DNA of 64,000 bases from an uncultured Bacteroides sp. (GTDB lineage: Bacteria; Bacteroidota; Bacteroidia; Bacteroidales; Bacteroidaceae), in assembly GCF_963677945.1 (NCBI RefSeq), contig NZ_OY782578.1:62001-126000 (forward strand), given 5' to 3'. Shown here in pieces: positions 38,808-47,557 of the stretch (positions within the stretch are counted from its first letter, which is position 1; the number at the start of each line of letters is the position of its first letter). A program made the translations under genes and the position numbers. The notes beneath the pieces were generated by a model. It worked only from the letters and a program-made list of their open reading frames with translations. It was not told where the DNA came from and did not search any database.

Positions 38808-38975
38808 GAATGGCAGGTCTTCTGACTTACTCTCCTCTTGAATGCCTTCCCGACAAAAGCCAGTGGCAAAAGTGTTTTTCAAGATTCTTAAACAGAGTTT
38901 CACAGCAGCGGGACTGTCCAGGATTTACACCTGATTCCCTTTTAATCGCAATCATAGTTGAACAATTGCAAACCA
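38808..38975 (-). promoter_or_regulatory. Cobalamin (B12) riboswitch upstream of the carboxylase operon
   Basis: On the minus strand the landmarks run GGGAATCAGGTGTAAATCC, CAGTCCCGCTGCTGTGA, GCCACTGGC, TCGGGAAGGC and the B12 box AAGTCAGAAGACCTGCC (38828-38812). About 130 nt separate the box from the biotin carboxylase ATG, with no convincing terminator hairpin, so translational control is more likely. The aptamer matches closely the one at 24125-24281. Confidence 0.94.
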
Positions 38976-38984
38976 ATTCGGGGG

Positions 38985-39014
38985 CAAAGATAACAATTAT
39001 GAATAATTTTGAAA
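38985..39014 (-). promoter_or_regulatory. Predicted promoter of the riboswitch-carboxylase transcript
   Basis: On the minus strand TTTC (39014-39011), a near-match to the -33 TTTG, is followed after 18 bp by TATCTTTG (38992-38985). This puts the transcription start just before the aptamer. Confidence 0.55.
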
Positions 39015-39034
39015 CATATTTAAAGAGAAAACAT

Positions 39035-39042
39035 TATTTTTG
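39035..39042 (+). promoter_or_regulatory. Predicted -7 box of yicC-gmk-nadD
   Basis: TATTTTTG lies 17 nt before the yicC ATG at 39059; TTTG at 39008-39011 is a possible but distant -33 element. It is back-to-back with the riboswitch promoter. Confidence 0.5.
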
Positions 39043-39058
39043 CAAAAAACATACTCAT

Positions 39059-39934
39059 ATGATACAATCAATGACCGGATATGGGAAAGCTACTTTAACC
39101 CTGTCTGACAAGAAGATTAACGTTGAAATTAAATCACTAAATAGCAAGGCCTTAGACTTATCTACCCGTATAGCTCCTGCTTACCGTGAGAAGGAAATGG
39201 AAATTCGCAATGAACTTGCAAAAGTTCTGGAACGTGGAAAAGTCGATTTCAGCCTTTGGATAGATAAAGGAGAGGCAGATATTGTAACTCCAATAAACGC
39301 AGCAGTTGTTGAAGGATACTACAAACAAATCAAACAACTGTCTGATTCACTTGATATTCCTATGCCTTCCGACTGGTTTAAAGTATTGCTTCGCATGCCG
39401 GATGTAATGACAAAGAATGATGTTCAGGAACTTTCTGAAGAAGAATGGGCAGAAGCACATCAGGCTATAGAGGAAGCAATTGATCATCTGGTTGCTTTTC
39501 GTAAACAGGAAGGGGAAGCTTTAGCGAAAAAGTTCAGCGAAAAGATAGCAAATATCCGAGCTTTACTTGACTCTGTAGCGCCTCACGAAGCAGAACGAAT
39601 TGAAAAGATTAAAACACGTATTACTGATGCGCTAGAAAAGACTGTCAGTGTTGATTATGACAAAAACCGTTTAGAGCAGGAACTCATTTATTATATTGAG
39701 AAACTTGACATAAACGAAGAGAAACAACGTCTGGCTAATCATCTTACATATTTTATAAACACTATGCAAGATGGCAGCGGTCAGGGAAAGAAACTTGGAT
39801 TCATTGCTCAGGAAATGGGACGTGAAATCAACACATTGGGAAGTAAATCTAATAATGCAGAACTGCAAAAAATTGTGGTTCAGATGAAAGATGAATTGGA
39901 ACAAATCAAAGAGCAAGTTTTAAACGTAATGTAA
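39059..39934 (+). CDS. yicC: YicC family endoribonuclease
   Basis: This 291-residue protein starts MIQSMTGYGKATLTL, the invariant YicC N-terminus. It contains LPSDWFKVLLRMPDVM-like central sequence and the conserved C-terminal EEKQRLANHLTYFINTMQ, GQGKKLGFIAQEMGREINTLGSK and VVQMKDELEQIKEQVLNV. E. coli YicC is an RNase implicated in small-RNA decay. An in-frame extension back to 38810 is not real because it would cross the riboswitch on the other strand and the yicC promoter. The gene is followed 2 nt later by gmk. Confidence 0.93.
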   Translation: MIQSMTGYGKATLTLSDKKINVEIKSLNSKALDLSTRIAPAYREKEMEIRNELAKVLERGKVDFSLWIDKGEADIVTPINAAVVEGYYKQIKQLSDSLDIPMPSDWFKVLLRMPDVMTKNDVQELSEEEWAEAHQAIEEAIDHLVAFRKQEGEALAKKFSEKIANIRALLDSVAPHEAERIEKIKTRITDALEKTVSVDYDKNRLEQELIYYIEKLDINEEKQRLANHLTYFINTMQDGSGQGKKLGFIAQEMGREINTLGSKSNNAELQKIVVQMKDELEQIKEQVLNVM

Positions 39935-39936
39935 TT

Positions 39937-40503
39937 ATGAGCGGAAAATTAATTATATTCTCAGCACCATCAGGCTCTGGTAAGTCAACAATGATAAATT
40001 ATTTGTTAAAGCAGGGCCTTCGCCTTGCTTTTTCTATTTCAGCTACCAGCCGCCCACCAAGAGGAACCGAACAACATGGAATAGAATACTTTTTCCTTTC
40101 TCCGGAAGAGTTTCGTAAACGTATAGAAAATGATGAGTTCCTGGAATATGAAGAAGTATACAAAGACAGATTCTACGGAACTTTGAAGGCACAAGTTGAA
40201 AAACAACTGGCAGCAGGAGAAAATGTAATTTTCGATGTTGATGTTGTAGGCGGATGCAATATTAAGAAATTCTACGGCGACCGTGCACTCTCTGTATTTA
40301 TTCAGCCACCTTCAATGGAAGAACTTCGTAAGCGACTGGAAGGAAGGGGCACGGACGAACCTACAGTTATTGAAAGCCGACTGGCAAAAGCTGAGTTCGA
40401 ATTGGGATTTGCAAACAAATTCGACGTTGTGATTATTAACGATGTAATTGAAGAGGCACGCGCCAAAGCTCTGAAAGTAATTAAAGAGTTTCTGGATAAA
40501 TAA
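39937..40503 (+). CDS. gmk: Guanylate kinase
   Basis: This 188-residue enzyme phosphorylates GMP to GDP. The P-loop APSGSGKST is at about 9-17, SATSRPPRGTEQHGIEYFF binds GMP, and EYEEVYKDRFYGT is conserved. The length is normal. It lies 2 nt downstream of yicC in one operon with nadD. Confidence 0.97.
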   Translation: MSGKLIIFSAPSGSGKSTMINYLLKQGLRLAFSISATSRPPRGTEQHGIEYFFLSPEEFRKRIENDEFLEYEEVYKDRFYGTLKAQVEKQLAAGENVIFDVDVVGGCNIKKFYGDRALSVFIQPPSMEELRKRLEGRGTDEPTVIESRLAKAEFELGFANKFDVVIINDVIEEARAKALKVIKEFLDK

Positions 40504-40536
40504 TTCTTTTACTTATTCTGAGATGAATATTTTATA

Positions 40537-41115
40537 ATGAAAATTAAAACTGGTATTTTCGGGGGAACCTTTAATCCAATTCATATTGGGCACCTGGCAC
40601 TGGCAAACTATATTTGCGAGTTCGAGGAGCTTGATGAACTGTGGTTTTTGGTTACTCCACAGAATCCTTTGCGCAAGGGAGCTGATTTTCTTGATGACAA
40701 CAAGCGGTTAGAACTTGTAAAACTTGCGACAGAAGGTTATTCCAAGTTTGTTGCTTCCGACTTTGAATTGCATTTGCCTAAACCATCTTATACATGCAAT
40801 ACGCTCGATGAACTAAAGAAAGCTTATCCTGAAAGGGAGTTTGTACTTATTATCGGCGCTGATAACTGGCTGATATTCGATAAGTGGAAAGATTATCAAC
40901 GAATTATAGATGAGAATGAGATTTGGATATACCCTCGTCCGGGATCTTTTGTAGATAAGTCAACTCTTCCTACATCAGTAAAGCTTACTAATGTGCCGGA
41001 AATTGATATTTGCTCAACATTTATCAGAGACGGGCTTAAAAACGGAAAAGACATAAGATACTTTATGCATCCTGCCGTTTATAATAAGATTAAGGAAGAA
41101 GGTTATTTCTTGTAA
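40537..41115 (+). CDS. nadD: Nicotinate-nucleotide adenylyltransferase
   Basis: This 192-residue enzyme makes deamido-NAD from NaMN and [23 protein letters not shown] holds the nucleotidyltransferase HxGH motif, and [19 protein letters not shown] is the C-terminal STxIR motif. It is the last gene of yicC-gmk-nadD, 33 nt after gmk. Confidence 0.96.
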   Translation: MKIKTGIFGGTFNPIHIGHLALANYICEFEELDELWFLVTPQNPLRKGADFLDDNKRLELVKLATEGYSKFVASDFELHLPKPSYTCNTLDELKKAYPEREFVLIIGADNWLIFDKWKDYQRIIDENEIWIYPRPGSFVDKSTLPTSVKLTNVPEIDICSTFIRDGLKNGKDIRYFMHPAVYNKIKEEGYFL

Positions 41116-41389
41116 GTACTCTATTTCGCCAATTATCCTCTTTTATCATTGCAATTATTCCCTTTTGCACTTCAGAAATAAAAAAAATGCAAAATCATCT
41201 GTCCTATCTGCCACTAAATCCCTAAAAGCACTTGCTATAAAGCCTTTCAGGTAGTGGAAGATGATTTTCTATCTGCCACTAAGTTTTAGTTATCTGCCAC
41301 TAAAATAGTATGCTGAAACCAATATTTTGTTTGAGAATATCCGTATGGTTACGTTTTTTCAAAATTATTCAACATTTCTTGTTAGACTA

Positions 41390-41418
41390 TACTCCAATAA
41401 TTTTTATTTATTGGAGTA
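41390..41418. repeat. Hairpin inside the fold-back element
   Basis: TACTCCAATAA (41390-41400) and TTATTGGAGTA (41408-41418) are a perfect 11-bp inverted repeat. Ten bases further on lies TTTATTGAGGAATAAAT (41428-41444), the inverse of the word found at 7057-7073. Confidence 0.7.
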
Positions 41419-41518
41419 TGAATTTTATTTATTGAGGAATAAATCTAGTATACACTTGGCGAGGTTTTTAAAATCCCTCTCGGGATGTTTTATTTTTCAG
41501 GAATAACATTTGTGTAAT

Positions 41519-41595
41519 CTTGTACAAAACATTTTTTTTCTTCTGTACAAAATAACCAATTGTTTTGTACAGAAGAATGCATTCTTTTGTACAAG
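41519..41595. repeat. Nested TGTACA palindromes inside the fold-back element
   Basis: An inner pair TTCTTCTGTACAAAA (41538-41552) and TTTTGTACAGAAGAA (41563-41577) is perfect over 15 bp. An outer pair CTTGTACAAAA (41519-41529) and TTTTGTACAAG (41585-41595) is perfect over 11 bp. The core TGTACA therefore occurs four times in alternating orientation. Confidence 0.75.
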
Positions 41596-41939
41596 GATGC
41601 ACAAACTTGTTTAGTGGTTTTATAAAAAGTAAACCGGAGTTTTGCATTACTCCGAAGTGATATTTTAATAGTTTCCAACGTATTAGGAGTTGTACGTAGT
41701 ACCATAATATCTATCTCGCAAAATATTTTAGGGGCTTCCACTAACGTGTCTTCCATGCGAAGATTACGGGATTTGTTTTCAGCATATATTTTAGTAGCAG
41801 ATGATTTGATTTAGTGGCAGATGATTTTTTATCTGCCACTAGCTGGAAGGCTTTATTGCAAGCACTTTTAGTGAATTTAGTGGAAGATAGGCAGATGATA
41901 TTGTGTTTTTGTTGTATGGATTAACAATTGCATTACACG

Positions 41940-42767
41940 TCATTTGCAATGCAACTCAATCACCACAATCTCACTCGGTGCAAACATTCGTAGTTTCTTT
42001 GATGAAGTACCTATCCCATTGGTAATAATTACCGGAATGCCGGCCGATGATTTCTTCTCCCCTTTCAAAAACCTCCGTCCATAATGCGATGGCACTACCG
42101 GTGCATAAAGTCCCATAAGCGTAACTTGCCCGCCATGCGTATGTCCTGCTAAGGCAAGATCGGTATTAGATACGTCCACATCTTCCACATAATCGGGAGT
42201 ATGGGTTAACAAAATGACAAAGTCTTCGGGCTTAAGAGTAAGAGATGGCGAAATACCATTGTGTTTCAAGTCAAAAGGATTACGCACTCCTGCAATTATA
42301 ATCTGTTGCCTGTCTTTTATTATTGTATCACAAGTATGTTCAAGTACACGCATCCCATGCTTCCGCATTTCTGCCACAATTTCCTCGTGACAACGCTCAT
42401 AATCATTATTACCCATTACTCCGGCAATACCATACTTTGGCTGAACTTCCGCTAACCGATCAAATAGTTCAGTTACATATTGGCAACCTTCCTGATAATC
42501 TCCTCCCATAAGCATCAAATCGGGATTGATTGTTTGCAGTTGTCGAACCAATTGTATTAATCCCTTCTCCTGAAGAGCACTTTTGTAATGCAGATCGGAA
42601 ATGAAAGCAATCCTAAACCCATCGAATGCTTCTGGAATATCTTTGTGATAGAAGTCGTATTTATTCACATGCTGCGCACCCCGTCTGGAAAGGTTTTTAG
42701 TGGTGGAACAAGATACAAGGAATATCTCACAAATAAGAAGGCAAAATAAGAGGTGTTTAATTCTCAT
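41940..42767 (-). CDS. Metallophosphoesterase lipoprotein (YkuE-like)
   Basis: This 275-residue protein has a lipoprotein signal (MRIKHLLFCLLICEIFLVSC) followed by a calcineurin-like phosphoesterase domain. The metal motifs are ISDLHY (about 55), MGGDYQ (about 87), MGNNDYERC (about 118), LTHTPDY (about 187) and LAGHTHGGQ (about 208). The fold and motif set match YkuE-type enzymes, which act on lipid-linked or envelope substrates. The actual substrate is unknown. It is probably anchored in the envelope and is monocistronic. Confidence 0.9.
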   Translation of the reverse strand: MRIKHLLFCLLICEIFLVSCSTTKNLSRRGAQHVNKYDFYHKDIPEAFDGFRIAFISDLHYKSALQEKGLIQLVRQLQTINPDLMLMGGDYQEGCQYVTELFDRLAEVQPKYGIAGVMGNNDYERCHEEIVAEMRKHGMRVLEHTCDTIIKDRQQIIIAGVRNPFDLKHNGISPSLTLKPEDFVILLTHTPDYVEDVDVSNTDLALAGHTHGGQVTLMGLYAPVVPSHYGRRFLKGEKKSSAGIPVIITNGIGTSSKKLRMFAPSEIVVIELHCK

Positions 42768-42968
42768 TTCATGATTTATATATTCAACAATAGAAACGAT
42801 CTGCTACAAAAATACACTATATAAATCAAGAATCATCAGGTTGAAAAACTTTTTTGGGGAAAGAGTCTTTGTTTATTTGAAGAAAGAATCAATCGTTCAT
42901 CATCCATTCATCTTAAACTATTGATAAATATTTTCTATCAAATTGATTAACTAACAACTAAAAATTTA

Positions 42969-42976
42969 TAAGTTTG
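42969..42976 (+). promoter_or_regulatory. Predicted -7 box of the DUF4468 fusion gene
   Basis: TAAGTTTG matches TAnnTTTG and predicts a leader of about 50 nt before the ATG at 43032. Confidence 0.45.
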
Positions 42977-43031
42977 CAGGATATAAAATATTGCAAATTA
43001 TAGTATTCCGTTTTCTAAATATAAAACCATT

Positions 43032-44222
43032 ATGAAAAAATCAGCATTCCTTTTAGTCTTGTTTATTTTCTGTTTACCTGTAATGATACAGGCTCAGGAG
43101 GACGAAAGTGAGAATAGTAAGAATTATCTGGTAGGCGCAGTTCCGGAAATAGACGGAAAAGTAGTGTTTTCCAAAGAATTTAACTTGCCTAATTATTCTA
43201 AAGACCAAGCTTTCGACAAGGTAATGAGCTGGATGGAGAAACGACTAAAAAAAAATAACAATACAAGCAGAGTGGTTTATTCTGATAAAGAAAAAGGAAT
43301 AATAGTAGGATCCGGCGAAGAATATCTGGTCTTTAAATCAAGTTCTCTATCATTAGACCGGGCAGTGATTAAATATCAGATGATTGCTACATGCATGCCC
43401 GGGAAATGTACTATGAGCATTGAAAGGATATTCTACGATTATGAAAATGATAAAAAAATACCGGCTGAACTTCAAATAAGTGATAAAGAAGTATTGAATA
43501 AAGAGAAAACTAAAATATTACGAGGTTACGCCAAGTTTCGTATAAAGACAGTTGATTTTGTCGATGATACATTTGCTCATTTACAAACAGCAATTGGAGC
43601 AAAACCTATTGCAGTTCAATTAGCAGAAGCAGCTCCTTCTGTTGCAGCGAAACCCGATGTAAGTTCTATCCCTGCCATCTCTACAAGTGTCGAAACACCT
43701 TCTGCTACCAATGAAATGGCCGGATACAAAAAGATAGCACCGGATAAGATTCCGGGAAACATTATCAAGATGCTTTCTGAAGACTGGATGCTGATAACAG
43801 CCGGCGACAAAGATAAATTCAATATGATGACTGCCAGTTGGGGCGGATTAGGCTTTCTGTACGAAAAGCCTGTTGCTTTCTGCTTTATCAACCCAACCCG
43901 CTACACTTATCAGTTAATGGAAAATAAAGATACTTATACTCTGACATTCTATACTGAAGCTTACCGTGATGCACTGAAATATTGCGGTAGCAAATCGGGC
44001 AAAGACACTGATAAAGTAAAAGGTTCAGGACTAACTCCAATCACTACTCCTGATGGTAGCAAAGCATTCTCTCAGGCATGGCTTATCATTGAATGCCGAA
44101 AAATGGTTGCACAGTCTTTGCAAGCAGAATCTATTTCAGATAAAAGCTTAAAAGAAAACTGGACCGGCAAGCAAATGCATAAAATGTATATAGGTGAAAT
44201 AATTAATGTTTGGGTTAAGTAA
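43032..44222 (+). CDS. Exported DUF4468 protein fused to a flavin-reductase-like domain
   Basis: This 396-residue protein has a signal peptide (MKKSAFLLVLFIFCLPVMIQAQ). The N-terminal half (about 25-180) matches the DUF4468 pattern common in Bacteroides exported proteins. A Pro/Ala/Ser linker (about 195-230) leads to a C-terminal half (about 235-396) resembling an FMN-binding split barrel of the flavin reductase type: WMLITAGDKDKFNMMTASWG, then PVAFCFINPTRYTYQLME. If the signal peptide works, this would be a periplasmic flavoprotein. The catalytic role is unknown. It is monocistronic with a strong terminator. Confidence 0.78.
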   Translation: MKKSAFLLVLFIFCLPVMIQAQEDESENSKNYLVGAVPEIDGKVVFSKEFNLPNYSKDQAFDKVMSWMEKRLKKNNNTSRVVYSDKEKGIIVGSGEEYLVFKSSSLSLDRAVIKYQMIATCMPGKCTMSIERIFYDYENDKKIPAELQISDKEVLNKEKTKILRGYAKFRIKTVDFVDDTFAHLQTAIGAKPIAVQLAEAAPSVAAKPDVSSIPAISTSVETPSATNEMAGYKKIAPDKIPGNIIKMLSEDWMLITAGDKDKFNMMTASWGGLGFLYEKPVAFCFINPTRYTYQLMENKDTYTLTFYTEAYRDALKYCGSKSGKDTDKVKGSGLTPITTPDGSKAFSQAWLIIECRKMVAQSLQAESISDKSLKENWTGKQMHKMYIGEIINVWVK

Positions 44223-44316
44223 GGCACTTTAGATAAAATCAAGGTTGATAATTGTTTTTGATGGACAAATTTTATCAGCCTTGCTGAAGAGTGTTCTTTA
44301 TAATAAAATCTAAAAC

Positions 44317-44360
44317 AAAAATATTCTGGAAACCGTCAAATGTTTCCAGAATATTTTTTT
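44317..44360 (+). terminator. Strong terminator after the DUF4468 fusion gene
   Basis: AAAATATTCTGGAAAC and GTTTCCAGAATATTTT form a perfect 16-bp stem followed by further T residues. Confidence 0.92.
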
Positions 44361-44459
44361 ATGGTAAAGGTTATACTTATTCAAAGGATGTGAGTCTCAC
44401 TTCTAACGGTTTTTATAATAAAGCAGAAAGAGAAAGATGATTTTAAAAATTCCAGGTCG

Positions 44460-44921
44460 TTATTTTGTGTATCCCTTTTCTTTCATCCTTGCTTGAATCT
44501 TAGTAACGATAGAGGCACCCCAATTCTGTCCTACTTGAATAGCCTCTGTAGTTATTTTAGGAGTTACATCACTAATCTTTTTTCCGGCAGGAGATTCATA
44601 AAAAGCCAAAACATCTTCCAGTTCCTTTTGTGTCAAATACTTCTGATAGATAGGAGTAAGCATTTCCGTCATCTGGTTTACAACATCATTTAGAAACTCC
44701 TCATTAATAGAATCCCAGAATTCTTTAGGTACATTCGGTGACTGGGCTTGAAATGGCTTAAGCATTTGAGGAACCATAGCCTGCATATTTTTCAGAGTAT
44801 TAGTAGCTATCAGATATTTCTTCATAACCTGTGAATAAGAATCTACAGATTGTGCCATTGTAGTAACTGAGATAAATGCAAAAACAACAAACAGGATTGT
44901 TTTCATTGACGAATGTTTCAT
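44460..44921 (-). CDS. Exported DUF2059 family protein
   Basis: This 153-residue protein has a signal peptide ending TMAQ (ATG 44906, MKTILFVVFAFIS, is an equally good start). The helical DUF2059 domain ends with PIYQKYLTQKELEDVLAFYE and SPAGKKISDVTPKI. Members are periplasmic and of unknown function. A TATCTTTG box at 44999-44992 on the minus strand may be its promoter. Confidence 0.85.
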   Translation of the reverse strand: MKHSSMKTILFVVFAFISVTTMAQSVDSYSQVMKKYLIATNTLKNMQAMVPQMLKPFQAQSPNVPKEFWDSINEEFLNDVVNQMTEMLTPIYQKYLTQKELEDVLAFYESPAGKKISDVTPKITTEAIQVGQNWGASIVTKIQARMKEKGYTK

Positions 44922-45193
44922 AGTAGTAATTTAAATTTTAAAAGAAGTTTATTAAAAAGAACTGTTATTATACTTAATTTCAGGACTTGACAAAGATACT
45001 TATTTATCCGAATAAATTACATCTTATATTTGCTTTCCTCTAAACAAAGAACACAAATCTTATTTCTCAACACATCCTCCTTCGTTTTCTTCAAATACTT
45101 CCACACTTAATACTCGCATACCATTTGTAAACAGGCAATACCACATTGCATACTGTCGCGTTGTTTGGATAAAGGGAAGCTTTCATAATTGGG

Positions 45194-47512
45194 CTACAAT
45201 CTATTTATTTCACTTGAACCAGCTCCCGTACCTTTGTATTTACTACGGGTGACATTGAATTTATATCTTAATGTCAGGTAGACTTCTCTACTATCATATT
45301 GGCTAATCTGCAAAGCAGCCATTTGATTGTTTTGCAGCAAATCACCTATTTTCTTTCCATGAAAAATATCCAGACAACCCAGTTTTATAATAAATCTGTC
45401 ATGGCAGAATGTCTTTATGACTCCTGCATTCATATAGAAAACATCCTTTGTTTGTGAACAGTTGGCCATATCTCCCTTACTCGTATAATTCATTTCCACA
45501 GTGAAAGTCCAATTATGAGATAAATCAAACACATTGTACAAGCTACTGGAGAATATAGGATCATTCAGTTTATAAGTGCCTCTTTTAGTTTCCAGATTCA
45601 GCCATTGCTTGTTCACTCCCATATAGAATTCAGGCGACCATAAACCAATTTTAGGCGATAAGGAAATACTTGCCATAGCACTTTTTAAGCTATTCAGATT
45701 TTTAAAAGAGATACGGGTTACAGATGGATTCTCATCCATTTGCTCTGCCCAATAAATAATTGCGTTTTTACGATCATTGTAGCTTAAGCTGAAGTTGATA
45801 AATTTCCATATGCCCATGAAGGATAAATCATGAATTATTTCGTGCTTTAACAAAGGATTACCCGACTGTAAAGTGAATCTGTTGCCGTAAGCTATGTTAT
45901 TGCTCAGTTGTTCGTAGGACGGACGTTGAGTCTTTGCTGAATAACTAAATTGCATTTGCATTTTACCCAGTTCACTACTCCAGGAAATGCTGGGGAACAG
46001 GTTGGAGAAGTTTCGGCTTTGCTCATCGATATGTTTGCCATCTTCACTATAATCAAAATTTACGTGTTCATAACGCAGGCCAGCCGATAATGATCCAAGT
46101 TTAGAAGATAGACTATACTCAATAAAAGGACTGATATTTTGTTCCTCAAGCAGACTGAAAGCAGGGGGAACAACACCCTCATTGTTAATATAATCGTCAT
46201 TGCGTTTTGTACGTGTATATTCAGCACCAGCATTAAACATACCTCCAAACAGAGGATATCCGAGGATTAGCTTGGATGCAAACATCTGATTACGTTCAAA
46301 GCTGGAAGAGGTTACTACTCGACTATCCTTATTGTGGCTAATTTCATTAAAATTGGCTTTATTACCATACTTATTGAATAGATAGTCACTGTTAAAATCA
46401 ACCTCGGTTTTCCCAATAGCACCATGATAATAGGCACTAACCAAATGATCTGGCTGATAGCTGGAAACAGCCATAATATCATTTTCCAGCTTGTCATAAT
46501 ACTTTCCATTGGCTGTGAGATTCGTATTAAATATGGTATGAGCATGTTCGTCCGGTTTTAGCTTCAGTGTATAGGTAGCACCTATAGAATTATTTTCATC
46601 AATAGAGTAGTTAAGACCTATTTTATTTGAGAATGTCTGATATTTTTTTTTGTAGAGCTGATAGTTATCCTGATGCCACAAGGTATCTACATAAACATCC
46701 TGTGTCAGCCAACTCTCGTTTCGCCCTTCATCCTTTGAATAATAGAGCGTGCCAAACAAATCTAATTTCCGGTGACGATAGTTCCAATTCATCTGATCAC
46801 GTAGATCTAGGTTTTCAGACTGATAATAACAGGAACTAAGCTCAAAACCCAACCCCTCACCAACTTTGGCTTTCGTCTTGATCTTAATCACAGCTCTGAC
46901 CGAAGCATCGTACTTGGCTCCCGGATTTGTGATCAATTCTACATTCTTAATATTTTCGGATTTCAGTTGGTCCAATTCTGAATCGTCACGCAGAAGTCTC
47001 CCATCAATGTAGATAACCGGAGAACCTTTGCCAAAAACCTCATAGCCATGACTTTTTTTTTGGAGCCCCGGAATAAAGCTCAATACATTCTCGGCTGTAC
47101 CCAATTTACTGAGGACAGTTCCCTGTACATTGGTCTGTAAGCCCTCAGCAGTAAGCGTATAGGTAGGACGATGTGCCTTAATCGTAACTTCCCCCAACAT
47201 TTGACTACGCTCTTTCATCACTATCGTACCCACATTACATATTGTGCAGGTCCTGTAACATGTTTCAAACTCTATGGATGACACCTTTAATAGAACTTGC
47301 TTTGTATCCGCAATCCCGAGTTCAAAACTGCCATTATCTTTAGTTATCGTACCTTGAAGAAAAGTTGAATCAGTGACTGACAATACAACTACATTTGCAT
47401 AAGCAATCGGAGTATTTTTTTCATCTACTATACTACCAGTAATTTTCTGTGCATTAAGCTGCATGGCGTTTCCGAATGCCAAAAGCATTATTACTTGAAA
47501 TAATAGTTTCAT
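45194..47512 (-). CDS. Outer-membrane beta-barrel protein (TonB-receptor-like, OMP_b-brl_3 type)
   Basis: This 772-residue protein has a signal peptide ending LNAQ, a carboxypeptidase-regulatory-like domain (about 23-95, GSIVDEKNTPIAYANVVVL), and a short plug with VLSFIPGLQKKSHGYEVFGK and VIYIDGRLL. A barrel with many aromatic-ended strands follows. It is smaller than SusC transporters and belongs to the family of outer-membrane barrels often paired with regulators or peptide-like genes in Bacteroides. It follows two small ORFs, a DUF3244 gene and a TPR/HTH regulator on the same strand. The substrate or partner is unknown. Confidence 0.88.
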   Translation of the reverse strand: MKLLFQVIMLLAFGNAMQLNAQKITGSIVDEKNTPIAYANVVVLSVTDSTFLQGTITKDNGSFELGIADTKQVLLKVSSIEFETCYRTCTICNVGTIVMKERSQMLGEVTIKAHRPTYTLTAEGLQTNVQGTVLSKLGTAENVLSFIPGLQKKSHGYEVFGKGSPVIYIDGRLLRDDSELDQLKSENIKNVELITNPGAKYDASVRAVIKIKTKAKVGEGLGFELSSCYYQSENLDLRDQMNWNYRHRKLDLFGTLYYSKDEGRNESWLTQDVYVDTLWHQDNYQLYKKKYQTFSNKIGLNYSIDENNSIGATYTLKLKPDEHAHTIFNTNLTANGKYYDKLENDIMAVSSYQPDHLVSAYYHGAIGKTEVDFNSDYLFNKYGNKANFNEISHNKDSRVVTSSSFERNQMFASKLILGYPLFGGMFNAGAEYTRTKRNDDYINNEGVVPPAFSLLEEQNISPFIEYSLSSKLGSLSAGLRYEHVNFDYSEDGKHIDEQSRNFSNLFPSISWSSELGKMQMQFSYSAKTQRPSYEQLSNNIAYGNRFTLQSGNPLLKHEIIHDLSFMGIWKFINFSLSYNDRKNAIIYWAEQMDENPSVTRISFKNLNSLKSAMASISLSPKIGLWSPEFYMGVNKQWLNLETKRGTYKLNDPIFSSSLYNVFDLSHNWTFTVEMNYTSKGDMANCSQTKDVFYMNAGVIKTFCHDRFIIKLGCLDIFHGKKIGDLLQNNQMAALQISQYDSREVYLTLRYKFNVTRSKYKGTGAGSSEINRL

Positions 47513-47557
47513 ATAATTTCTTGTTTTCCGACTTTTCTCACAATTTTCGCAAGTGAG

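Larger units (their letters stand above)
41184..41907. repeat. Fold-back element with ~140-bp imperfect inverted arms
   Basis: The left arm (41184-41327) and the inverse of the right arm (41770-41907) align end to end with few gaps. Both read in order ATCATCTG, CCTATCT, CCACTAAAT, CTAAAAG, CTTGC, ATAAAGCCTT, TAGTGG, CTGCCACTAA and ATGCTGAAA. The motif CTGCCACTA is itself repeated within the arms. The ~440-bp interior has two more nested palindromes (41390-41418 and 41519-41595). No transposase is present. It fills the 824-bp spacer between nadD and a metallophosphoesterase gene. It could be a MITE-like element or a structured RNA. Confidence 0.7.

Noticed and set aside
38810-39058. 83-codon in-frame extension upstream of yicC
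   Set aside because: It crosses the minus-strand cobalamin aptamer and the yicC promoter box; the YicC family starts at the ATG at 39059 (MIQSMTGYG).
41490-41756. 88-codon minus-strand ORF inside the fold-back element
   Set aside because: It runs through the nested TGTACA palindromes, has no recognisable family or signal, and its open frame is explained by the AT-rich repeats.
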